DNA from: RUG14130 sp045598325
Lineage (GTDB): Bacteria; Bacillota; Clostridia; Christensenellales; Aristaeellaceae
Assembly (NCBI GenBank): GCA_045598325.1
Contig: JAZLLT010000031.1
Coordinates: 27,846 to 91,845 of the forward strand
Length of the DNA: 64,000 nt
Direction: 5' to 3'
The notes below the pieces were generated by a model. That model saw only the letters and a program-made list of their open reading frames with translations. It was not told where the DNA came from and ran no database searches. This document shows positions 43,773 to 50,776 of this stretch, piece after piece (position 1 is the first letter of the stretch; each line of letters begins with the position of its first letter). The translations under genes and the position numbers were made by a program.

Positions 43773-44282
43773 TTATCTGATTTCGACTGCGTACCTGGAA
43801 GAGATCCAGCCGACCTTGCCGGCGTAGGTCACGAGGAACCACATGGTGCCGTTTTCATCGCGCTGGATCGCGGTGCACTTCACGGTCTTGCCCTTGGGGA
43901 TGCTGCTCAGGATCTTGCTGTTCTTGGTGGTGGCCTTGTTGCGGATGTTCACATTTCCGGTGGTCTTAACAAGACCGATTTCCTTGGTGCTTTCATGCAG
44001 ATACACGGAAGAAGCCCAGCCGGTCTTGCCCTTCGCGGTCTTTACCTTGTACCAGACAACGCCGCGCGCATCGTCTTCCCAGATGTCTTCGTCGATCATG
44101 GTCACCTTGTCGCCCTTGTGGATCACGGTGATGATGCCGTAGTCAAGGCCGGGGCCCTTGCGCAGGTTGCAGTTGCCGGTGGCGGTGAGAATCCTCTTTG
44201 CGTTGCTTTCGGCCATGGCCGCGGTGCAGAATACAGTTGCCAGTACGAGTACGATTGCGATGATCTTCTTGATAGCCTTCAT
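43773..44282 (-). CDS. Secreted protein with two bacterial SH3 domains
   Basis: A 169-aa exported protein: a signal peptide (MKAIKKIIAIVLVLATVFCT, cleavage after AMA), then two SH3b domains. The first is TGNCNLRKGPGLDYGIITVI ... WYKVKTAKGKTGWASSVYL (about 33-95), the second TGNVNIRNKATTKNSKILSS ... WFLVTYAGKVGWISSRY (about 107-166). SH3b domains bind peptidoglycan peptides. There is no catalytic domain, so it may be a wall-binding or inhibitor protein. The ATG at 44282 follows GGAGG. Its promoter is of the ECF sigma type. Confidence 0.88.
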   Translation of the reverse strand: MKAIKKIIAIVLVLATVFCTAAMAESNAKRILTATGNCNLRKGPGLDYGIITVIHKGDKVTMIDEDIWEDDARGVVWYKVKTAKGKTGWASSVYLHESTKEIGLVKTTGNVNIRNKATTKNSKILSSIPKGKTVKCTAIQRDENGTMWFLVTYAGKVGWISSRYAVEIR

Positions 44283-44343
44283 TGTTTTTTTCCTCCGTTT
44301 TTTGTCCGCGCTCTTTGGCGCTCGTTTTTGTTTGACGCCTGTA

Positions 44344-44372
44344 TATACGAGGGGATACGGAGGATGGCTACC
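44344..44372 (-). promoter_or_regulatory. ECF-sigma-type promoter of secreted SH3 gene
   Basis: Minus strand GGTAGC (44372-44367), 17-bp spacer, CGTATA (44349-44344). The -10 equals the sigma-W consensus CGTATA, and the -35 resembles TGTAAC/TGAAAC. Beyond the hexamers, GTAGCCATC and CGTATATAC are shared exactly with the 52881 promoter at the same spacing. Confidence 0.65.
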
Positions 44373-44419
44373 GAAAATCAAAAAAAGTATCAAAAAATCT
44401 TTGCGGCGGAAATGATACG

Positions 44420-44450
44420 AAAAAAGCCGCCGCTTTTGCGGCAGCCTTTT
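44420..44450 (-). terminator. Rho-independent terminator after asnA
   Basis: GCTGCCGC / GCGGCGGC stem (one G-T pair) with an AAAA loop and TTTTTT on the minus strand, 6 bp after the asnA stop. Confidence 0.88.
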
Positions 44451-44455
44451 GTTTC

Positions 44456-45466
44456 TTATAGAAGGAATACTCCGTTTTTACGGCAGATCTCCATGGTGTC
44501 TTCGTCCCACTTGCTCACCTGCACCTCGCCGATGTGGCACTTCTGGAGGATCAGCATGCAGATGCGGCTCTGTCCCAGACCGCCGCCGATGGTCAGCGGC
44601 ATTTTGCCGGTCAGGAGATCGCGGTGGAAAGGGAGATTTCTGCGTTCGGTGTGTCCGCTTTCGATGAGCTGCTTTTCCATGGCTTCCTCGTCCACGCGGA
44701 TGCCCATGGAGGAGATTTCGAAGGCGCGGCCCAGCACATCGTTCCACACGATGATGTCGCCGTTCAGGTTCCAGTCGTCGTAATCGGGGGCGCGTCCGTC
44801 GTGGGGAGCGCCGCTTTTCAGTTTCTTTCCGATCTGCTCGATGAAGATGGTGCCGAACTTACGGGCGGCGGCGTCTTCGCGCTGCTTGGGCGTGTAATCG
44901 GGATACAGGTCTTCCAGTTCCTGACCGGTCACGAATGTCACATTGGGGTTGATGACGGGGGTCAGCACGGGGAACATGGCGCAGGCCGCCATTTCGGTGG
45001 CAGCGAGAGCGCGCACGATGACCCGCACGGTATTTTCCAGATAGTCCCGATTGCGGTCGGAGCGGGAGATGACCTTTTCCCAGTCCCACTGGTCCACATA
45101 GATGGAGTGGATATTGTCGATGTCCTCATCCCGGCGGATGGCGTTCATGTCCGTGTAGAGGCCTTCGTGCATGGCAAAGCCGTAGTCCCTGAGCGCCTGA
45201 CGCTTCCACTTGGCGAGGGAATGGACGATTTCCATGTCCTTGCCTTCGATTTCACGGATGCCGAAGGTCACAGGGCGCTCGACGCCGTTCAGGTTGTCGT
45301 TCAAGCCGGAATCGGAGGACACGAACAGGGGCGCGCTGATGCGCAATAGCCCCATGCTCTCGGCAAAGATGTGCTCGAAAGTGTCCTTTACATATTTGAT
45401 CGCCTTTTCCGTCTCCTGAACGGTGAGCAGGCTCTTGTAACCGGCGGGAATGTAGGTGGATCTCAT
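44456..45466 (-). CDS. asnA: Aspartate--ammonia ligase
   Basis: A 336-aa ammonia-dependent asparagine synthetase (aspartate + NH3 + ATP to asparagine + AMP + PPi), related to class II aminoacyl-tRNA synthetases. LLRISAPLFVSSDSGLNDNL, VHSLAKWKRQAL, HSIYVDQWDWEKV and TIGGGLGQSRICML are AsnA signatures, and the length matches E. coli AsnA (330). AAGGGG precedes the ATG. It has its own promoter and terminator. Confidence 0.97.
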   Translation of the reverse strand: MRSTYIPAGYKSLLTVQETEKAIKYVKDTFEHIFAESMGLLRISAPLFVSSDSGLNDNLNGVERPVTFGIREIEGKDMEIVHSLAKWKRQALRDYGFAMHEGLYTDMNAIRRDEDIDNIHSIYVDQWDWEKVISRSDRNRDYLENTVRVIVRALAATEMAACAMFPVLTPVINPNVTFVTGQELEDLYPDYTPKQREDAAARKFGTIFIEQIGKKLKSGAPHDGRAPDYDDWNLNGDIIVWNDVLGRAFEISSMGIRVDEEAMEKQLIESGHTERRNLPFHRDLLTGKMPLTIGGGLGQSRICMLILQKCHIGEVQVSKWDEDTMEICRKNGVFLL

Positions 45467-45498
45467 GGTTTTTACCCCTTTTTGGATGCGTATGACTG

Positions 45499-45527
45499 AT
45501 TATAACACTTTTCCGCCCTTTCGTAAA
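45499..45527 (-). promoter_or_regulatory. Sigma-A promoter of asnA
   Basis: Minus strand -35 TTTACG (45527-45522), 17-bp spacer, -10 TATAAT (45504-45499). Confidence 0.72.
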
Positions 45528-45566
45528 TAGAAAATTGTGTTATCCGGTCCTTTCAAGTAATTTAAC

Positions 45567-45595
45567 TTGACAGACCCGCTTTTCCGTTATATAAT
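45567..45595 (+). promoter_or_regulatory. Consensus sigma-A promoter of ylxM-ffh-rpsP-khpA operon
   Basis: -35 TTGACA (45567-45572), 17-bp spacer, -10 TATAAT (45590-45595): both hexamers are perfect. Confidence 0.92.
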
Positions 45596-45627
45596 TTACA
45601 GGCTAAGTCAAAAGGGGGAGCGCTCAA

Positions 45628-45948
45628 GTGGAAAAGCGGGTGGAACTGAATCTTTTGCTCGACTTCTACGGCGCGCTGCTCACGCCGCACCGCTGCGAGA
45701 TCGTGCGGCTGTATGTGGAAGAGGATATGTCCCTCCAGGAAATCGCCGAAACCTTCGGGATCAGTCGCCAGGCGGTGCATGATTCCATCGTGAAGAGCGA
45801 AGCCCAACTGACCGGATACGAGGAAAAGTTGGGGCTGCTCGGGCGGTTCAAGGAAATGAAAGCCCAGATCGCGGACTGCCGCAGGGAACTGGAAAGCGCG
45901 AAAGCGTCCATTGCCCGGGCGGAGGAGATCCTCGGAAAAATCGATTGA
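45628..45948 (+). CDS. ylxM: YlxM/p13-like DNA-binding protein, SRP operon
   Basis: A 106-aa helical protein with a sigma-region-4-like HTH: LLDFYGALLTPHRCEIVRLY, DMSLQEIAETFGISRQAVHD, then a coiled-coil tail. YlxM proteins are coded before ffh in Bacillota and act with the signal recognition particle (described in streptococci and mycoplasmas). The start is GTG at 45628, seven bases after GGGGGAG. Confidence 0.92.
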   Translation: MEKRVELNLLLDFYGALLTPHRCEIVRLYVEEDMSLQEIAETFGISRQAVHDSIVKSEAQLTGYEEKLGLLGRFKEMKAQIADCRRELESAKASIARAEEILGKID

Positions 45949-45984
45949 TGTAAAGCAAACATTCTTGACAAGGTGGTGACTGCC

Positions 45985-47343
45985 GTGGCGTTTGAAAGTC
46001 TTTCCGAAAAAATACAGGGCGCGTTCAAAAAACTGTCCTCCCACGGTAAGTTGACCGAAGCCGATGTCAAGGAGGCGATGCGCGATGTGCGCATGGCGCT
46101 GCTGGAAGCCGATGTCAACTACGCGCTGGTCAAGGATTTCGTCAAGAAAGTCACCGAGCGCGCGGTCGGAAGCGACATCCTTTCCTCTCTCACTCCTTCC
46201 CAGCAGGTCATCAAGATCGTCAACGAAGAGTTGACGGCGCTGATGGGCGGCACGAATGTGAAACTCACCCGCTCGTCTTCCGTTCCCACCATTTATATGA
46301 TGTGCGGTCTTCAAGGCGCGGGCAAAACCACCATGTGCGCCAAGTTGGCCAAGATGCTCATCAAGGACAATAAAAAGCCCCTTCTGGTCGCGTGCGATGT
46401 ATACCGCCCCGCCGCCATCCGCCAGCTTCAGATCGTCGGCGGTCAGGCAGGCGCCACCGTCTTTGAAAAAGGACAGGGCGATCCCGTGACCATCGCGAAG
46501 GAAGCCATCGAGCATGCCCGCTACTACGGCTTCGACACCGTGATCATCGATACCGCAGGCCGCCTGCACATCGATGAGAAGCTGATGCAGGAACTCAAGG
46601 ACATCAAGTCCACGGTCAAGCCCACCGAGATCCTTCTGGTCGTGGACGCCATGACCGGTCAGGACGCGGTCAATGTGGCGGACACCTTCAACAAAGACCT
46701 CTCCGTGGACGGCGTCATCCTCACCAAACTGGACGGCGATACCCGCGGCGGCGCGGCCATCTCGGTCAAGGCCGTCACCGGCAAGCCCATCAAGTTCAGC
46801 GGCGTCGGCGAGAAACTGACCGACATCGAGCCCTTCTACCCCGACCGCATGGCGGGCCGCATCCTGGGCATGGGCGATGTGCTGTCGCTCATCGAAAAGG
46901 CGCAGGATGTCATCGACGAAAAGGCAGCCGAGGATCTGGAAAAGAGCCTCCGTTCCCAGCAGTTCACTCTGGAAGAGTACCTCATGCAGTTCCGTCAGAT
47001 GAAGAAGATGGGCTCCGTGGGGGACATCCTCAAGATGATCCCCGGCCTCGGATCGAAACTCAACAATGTGGAGATCGACGAAGGCAAGTTCCAGAAGGCG
47101 CAGGCCAAAAACGAAGCCATCATCCTTTCCATGACCAAGGCGGAACGCCGCCATCCCGATATCCTGAACGCCTCCCGCAGGCGCAGGATCGCCGCCGGCA
47201 GCGGCGCCACCGTGCAGGAAGTCAACCTGCTCATCAAGCAGTTCGAACAGACCAAGGACATGATGAAGCAGATGATGGGCACCAAGGGCGCCAAGGGAGC
47301 CGCCATGCGCCGCATGATGAAGGGCTTCGGCGGAAAAATGTGA
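45985..47343 (+). CDS. ffh: Signal recognition particle protein Ffh
   Basis: A 452-aa SRP GTPase that recognises signal sequences co-translationally with 4.5S/6S RNA. N domain AFESLSEKIQGAFKKL; G domain with GLQGAGKTT, DTAGRLHID and TKLDGDTRGGA; Met-rich M domain ending MMKQMMGTKGAKGAA and GFGGKM. The GTG at 45985 is chosen (giving MAFESLSEK) because AAGGTGG lies just before it; an in-frame GTG four codons upstream would overlap this site. It is the second gene of the operon. Confidence 0.97.
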   Translation: MAFESLSEKIQGAFKKLSSHGKLTEADVKEAMRDVRMALLEADVNYALVKDFVKKVTERAVGSDILSSLTPSQQVIKIVNEELTALMGGTNVKLTRSSSVPTIYMMCGLQGAGKTTMCAKLAKMLIKDNKKPLLVACDVYRPAAIRQLQIVGGQAGATVFEKGQGDPVTIAKEAIEHARYYGFDTVIIDTAGRLHIDEKLMQELKDIKSTVKPTEILLVVDAMTGQDAVNVADTFNKDLSVDGVILTKLDGDTRGGAAISVKAVTGKPIKFSGVGEKLTDIEPFYPDRMAGRILGMGDVLSLIEKAQDVIDEKAAEDLEKSLRSQQFTLEEYLMQFRQMKKMGSVGDILKMIPGLGSKLNNVEIDEGKFQKAQAKNEAIILSMTKAERRHPDILNASRRRRIAAGSGATVQEVNLLIKQFEQTKDMMKQMMGTKGAKGAAMRRMMKGFGGKM

Positions 47344-47403
47344 GGAAAACCGGAAACACCGGATTCCATATAGAAGTTGTATATCATAATAGGAGGAACT
47401 ACC

Positions 47404-47643
47404 ATGGTTAAGATCCGTCTGAAGAGAATGGGCATGAAGAAAGAGCCTTTCTACCGCGTTGTCGTATGTGACAGCCGCTTCCCCCGTGATGGCCGTTTCG
47501 TTGAGGAAATCGGTTATTACAATCCCGTTTCCGATCCCGCCGTCATCAAGTTCGACGAGGAAAGAGCAAAGTATTGGCTCGGCACCGGCGCTCAGCCTTC
47601 CGATACCGTTCGCGGCCTGCTGAAGAAGAGCAATCTGCTTTAA
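47404..47643 (+). CDS. rpsP: 30S ribosomal protein S16
   Basis: A 79-aa small-subunit protein. VKIRLKRMGMKKEPFYRVVV and GRFVEEIGYYNP are typical of S16. AGGAGGAACTACC precedes the ATG at 47404. It sits between ffh and khpA, as in most Clostridia. Confidence 0.97.
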   Translation: MVKIRLKRMGMKKEPFYRVVVCDSRFPRDGRFVEEIGYYNPVSDPAVIKFDEERAKYWLGTGAQPSDTVRGLLKKSNLL

Positions 47644-47665
47644 TTGAAGTGAGGTTTCCCGCGAT

Positions 47666-47899
47666 ATGGATATGAGTGCTCTCGTCAGATTTGTCGCCGC
47701 TTCTCTGGTCGACAATCCCGAGGCAGTTGATGTGCGCGAAGTCGAAGGACCCGAATCCATCGTCATCGAACTGCGCGTTGACCCTGAAGACATGGGCAAA
47801 GTCATCGGCAAGCAGGGCAGGATCGCCAAGTCCATCCGCTCCGTTGTCAAGGCCGCGACCGTGAAGAACGAAAAGCCCGTGTTCGTGGAAATCGTCTGA
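47666..47899 (+). CDS. khpA: KH-domain RNA-binding protein KhpA
   Basis: A 77-aa single KH domain with the GKVIGKQGRIAK (GxxG) RNA-binding loop. It pairs with KhpB/Jag in other Bacillota and affects cell elongation and division. GAGG lies upstream. The operon stops here with a terminator: rimM, trmD and rplS, which usually follow, are absent. Confidence 0.93.
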   Translation: MDMSALVRFVAASLVDNPEAVDVREVEGPESIVIELRVDPEDMGKVIGKQGRIAKSIRSVVKAATVKNEKPVFVEIV

Positions 47900-47907
47900 C
47901 ACATGAT

Positions 47908-47940
47908 AAGACGCTGCCGTCAGGCAGCGTCTTTCCATTG
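47908..47940 (+). terminator. Terminator after khpA
   Basis: AAGACGCTGCC / GGCAGCGTCTT perfect 11-bp stem with a 4-nt loop, followed only by TCCATT, so the U-run is weak. Confidence 0.7.
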
Positions 47941-48039
47941 AGTATGCGAGAGCATGCTCTTTTTTATTGTTCAGGCAAACCGCGGCACGCTTCGGCACAG
48001 AGGCTTCTCGCGCTGTTCTGCACCGCCGAAACGGAAACC

Positions 48040-48156
48040 ATGTTTATATGTCAGAAAAATGGGCTCATCATCCGCAGCGAAGGATCTTTCGAAAGCACCG
48101 CCACCGGCTATATCCCGTACGGGGAGCAGGTCACGGTGACGGGGCGCGAAGATTAA
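48040..48156 (+). pseudogene. Likely remnant of a bacterial SH3-domain gene
   Basis: A 38-codon reading frame (MFICQKNGLIIRSEGSFEST, then ATGYIPYGEQVTVTGRED, then stop) resembles the first half of an SH3b domain (xGLNVRSGPSTxxxVIGxxxKGExVTVTG). It ends where the second half should begin. The ATG has no good ribosome-binding site, and the longer upstream frame has no recognisable content. A decayed fragment is more likely than a working gene. Confidence 0.45.
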
Positions 48157-48166
48157 CGCGGAATGA

Positions 48167-48195
48167 CTGGCATTTTTCCGGAAATGATGTATAAT
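48167..48195 (+). promoter_or_regulatory. Promoter of chromate-transporter pair
   Basis: -35 CTGGCA (48167-48172), 17-bp spacer, -10 TATAAT (48190-48195), 32 bp before the start codon. Confidence 0.65.
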
Positions 48196-48227
48196 GGGTA
48201 TAGAATCTTTGATACTGCGGAGTACCC

Positions 48228-48776
48228 ATGAACAACAAACTCGATCTGTTTCTGACCTTTTTCAAAATCGGCGCCTTCACTTTCGGCGGCGGTTATGCCA
48301 TGGGGCCGCTCATCCGCGAGGAAGCGGTGGAAAAGAAAAAGTGGATCAGCGATGAAGACATGCTGGACATCATCGCCATCGCCGAATCCACGCCCGGCCC
48401 CATCGCCATCAATTCCGCCACCTTCGTGGGCTACAAGACCGCGGGTGTACTGGGAAGCGCCTGCGCGACACTCGGCGTGGTGCTGCCCTCCTTCCTGATT
48501 ATCGTGCTGCTGGGGTCGCTGCTGGACAGGTTCTCCTACCTCAAGCCCGTCAAGTACGCCTTCTTCGGCATTCGCGCGGGCGTGCTGGCGCTGGTGCTGA
48601 AAGCCCTTATCTCCATGTACAAAAAGTGCAAAAAGGATCTGTTCGGCTACATTCTCATGGCGGCGGCGTTTATCTGGGTAGCGGTATTCGGCTTTTCCTC
48701 CATCGCCATCCTCGCCATCTGCGCGGCGGCGGGACTCATCGCCTACACTTATAAGAGAAGGAGGGAAGCGAAATGA
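48228..48776 (+). CDS. Chromate transporter subunit, first half
   Basis: A 182-aa membrane protein of the CHR family short form. FFKIGAFTFGGGYAMGPLI, AIAESTPGPIAINSATFVG and LGVVLPSFLIIVLLG are the family blocks. Short CHR genes come in tandem pairs that together equal one full ChrA. It overlaps its partner by ATGA. Substrate: chromate in studied members, but related anions cannot be excluded. Confidence 0.92.
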   Translation: MNNKLDLFLTFFKIGAFTFGGGYAMGPLIREEAVEKKKWISDEDMLDIIAIAESTPGPIAINSATFVGYKTAGVLGSACATLGVVLPSFLIIVLLGSLLDRFSYLKPVKYAFFGIRAGVLALVLKALISMYKKCKKDLFGYILMAAAFIWVAVFGFSSIAILAICAAAGLIAYTYKRRREAK

Positions 48777-49384
48777 GCGTACTTTCCCTCTTCCTCATGT
48801 TCTTTAAGATCGGTCTGTTCACCTTCGGCGGCGGCTACGCCATGCTGCCCCTCATCCAGCAGGAGGTCGCCTCCCGCGGGCTCATGAGCATGGAGGAACT
48901 GACCAACTTCGTAGCGGTCAGCGAATCCACGCCCGGTCCCTTCGCGGTCAACATCGCCACCTATGTGGGCATGCACTCCGCGGGCATCCGGGGGAGCGTC
49001 TGCGCGACACTCGGCGTGGTCATGCCCTCCTTCATCGTGATCCTCATCGTGGCGCACTTCTACGAAAAGTTCAAGGAAAGCCACACGGTGAAGGGCGTCA
49101 TGAGCGGTCTGCGTCCCGCGGTGGTCGGTCTGCTTGCCGCGGCGGTCCTCTCCATGGGCAAAACGGTGCTGTTCCATGTGGAAGAAGGCATGGGGAAAGC
49201 GGTGGAACTGATGGGTACGGGTCTTTCCTTCGTGCCCGCCGGGCTCATCGTGAGCATCTGCATCTTCGCCCTTACGGCGTATCTCGGCATCAAAAAGAAA
49301 GTCCATCCCATCAAACTGATCCTCCTCTCCGCCGCCCTCGGCATCGGGGTGATGTACGGTCTGGAAGCGGTAGGAGTGCTGTAA
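48773..49384 (+). CDS. Chromate transporter subunit, second half
   Basis: A 203-aa partner of the preceding gene with the same blocks: FFKIGLFTFGGGYAMLPLI, AVSESTPGPFAVNIATYVG and LGVVMPSFIVILIVA. The two proteins are paralogues that probably form a heterodimer. It starts within the stop of the first gene, with GGAGGGAAGCGAA upstream; a strong terminator follows. Confidence 0.92.
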   Translation: MSVLSLFLMFFKIGLFTFGGGYAMLPLIQQEVASRGLMSMEELTNFVAVSESTPGPFAVNIATYVGMHSAGIRGSVCATLGVVMPSFIVILIVAHFYEKFKESHTVKGVMSGLRPAVVGLLAAAVLSMGKTVLFHVEEGMGKAVELMGTGLSFVPAGLIVSICIFALTAYLGIKKKVHPIKLILLSAALGIGVMYGLEAVGVL

Positions 49385-49420
49385 AAAACGCGGCGGTTAG
49401 AAAACCGCCGTTTTTTCTTT
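49385..49420 (+). terminator. Rho-independent terminator after chromate transporter
   Basis: CGGCGGTT / AACCGCCG stem, AGAA loop and TTTTTTCTTT; the A-run before the stem extends pairing. Confidence 0.93.
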
Positions 49421-49437
49421 CATTCAACCGTTTTCTG

Positions 49438-49466
49438 TTGCTATTTTCCCGGAAAAATGTTACAAT
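49438..49466 (+). promoter_or_regulatory. Sigma-A promoter of deacetylase-amidase operon
   Basis: -35 TTGCTA (49438-49443), 17-bp spacer, -10 TACAAT (49461-49466). Confidence 0.75.
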
Positions 49467-49492
49467 TACCCCAAATGAAAGGGGCTGTCTTT

Positions 49493-50767
49493 ATGGGAAA
49501 GAAATTCTTTTTGCTGCTTCTCGTCCTGCTGGGCGTATTTTTTACTGTCTCCGCGCAGGCGTCCGCGAATATCGCGGCGGATTCCGTTCCGCAGTACGCG
49601 TTTTGCGAGGAGCCGCTTACCCTGACGCTCACCCGCGCCGCGGGTCAGGCGGAAAACTGCACGGTCGGTTTCGGCAAGACCGAGTACACCGTACATTTTG
49701 AGGCTGAGGACAGCGAAAAGGAACTGGTCATCGACCTTCCCGTCCTCAAAAAAGCGGCGGTCTACAATATCACCGTGGGCGGCAAAAAGGTTTCCTCCGT
49801 CACGGTCCTGCCGCGCCCCTCGTTCACCTTCACCAAGGGCTATGCCTGCGCCAAGAGCGGAACGGAAGTGAAACTGCTTGCCGGGATCGACAAGGTCTCC
49901 ATGCTGGGCAGCAGCAAGATCTATTTCGAACTGCGGGACGAAGACGGAAATGTCTGGGATTCCAAGATGTTCCACAAGGACGGCGCGAACCGCAATTTCG
50001 TGTTCAGGATTCCGGAAGAGAAGGACGGGCAAAAGGTATTCCGCGTTGCCGTGTTCCTGGGGGAGGACAGGCTCTCCGACTGGGCGCCCGTATTTATAAA
50101 GGAAGACATTCAGGTGCTGCGCCGTTTTGACACTTCCGATGAAAAGACACTGGTCATCACCGTGGACTGCGGCGCGGGAGACACCCAAAAAACCAAAGAG
50201 TGGATCCGGATCCTGCAGGAGCGCGGTGCCCGGGCAACTTTCTTCGTGGAAGGCCAGTGGGCGCTCAAATATCCGGATGCTGTGAAAGCCATTGATGACG
50301 CGGGTTTTGAAATCGGCACGCACACCTATACCCATCCCAATTTCACGACCCTCGATTCCCTCAGCAAAATCTACAAGGAAATCGATGAAGGTACCCGTAT
50401 CCTCCGTGATATCCTCGGTGAGGACTACGAATTCCGGCTGTTCCGTTATCCTTACGGAGACTGGACCTATACCACCAACCTGATCGTCCGTGACCGCGGA
50501 CTGGAACCGGTGCAGTGGGCGGAAAGTTCCGGGGATGCGGAAGACGGAACAACCGTCAACAAGATCCTGAAAAAACTCCAAAATATGAAGCCGGAAAGCG
50601 GCTCCATCATCCTGTTCCACAACGGTTCCATGGCGCTGTCCCATTACGGCGAGGCGTTTGACTATTTCATGGAGCAGGGCTATAAACTGGTAGCCGTGGG
50701 CGATCTCATGCCGGACGGACCCTACACCATCGACGAAAACGGCGTGCTGCGCGAAATCGGACAATAA
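49493..50767 (+). CDS. Secreted polysaccharide deacetylase (CE4/NodB)
   Basis: A 424-aa exported enzyme: a signal peptide (MGKKFFLLLLVLLGVFFTVS), a beta-rich N-terminal region (about 25-205), then a NodB domain. Motif 1 reads VITVDCGAGDTQKTKEW, like the FDxxWGNEDT variant rather than TFDDG; motif 2 is IGTHTYTHPNF; motif 3 FRYPYGDWTYTT; the last His is IILFHNGS. It likely removes acetyl groups from peptidoglycan or another glycan. The ATG at 49493 follows AAAGGGG. It shares an operon with the amidase 9 bp downstream. Confidence 0.88.
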   Translation: MGKKFFLLLLVLLGVFFTVSAQASANIAADSVPQYAFCEEPLTLTLTRAAGQAENCTVGFGKTEYTVHFEAEDSEKELVIDLPVLKKAAVYNITVGGKKVSSVTVLPRPSFTFTKGYACAKSGTEVKLLAGIDKVSMLGSSKIYFELRDEDGNVWDSKMFHKDGANRNFVFRIPEEKDGQKVFRVAVFLGEDRLSDWAPVFIKEDIQVLRRFDTSDEKTLVITVDCGAGDTQKTKEWIRILQERGARATFFVEGQWALKYPDAVKAIDDAGFEIGTHTYTHPNFTTLDSLSKIYKEIDEGTRILRDILGEDYEFRLFRYPYGDWTYTTNLIVRDRGLEPVQWAESSGDAEDGTTVNKILKKLQNMKPESGSIILFHNGSMALSHYGEAFDYFMEQGYKLVAVGDLMPDGPYTIDENGVLREIGQ

Positions 50768-50776
50768 GGCATCGAT

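Noticed and set aside
47938..48030. Upstream extension of the SH3-like fragment as a 72-aa gene
   Set aside because: The added residues have no recognisable features, the region follows directly after a terminator, and no ribosome-binding site is seen.
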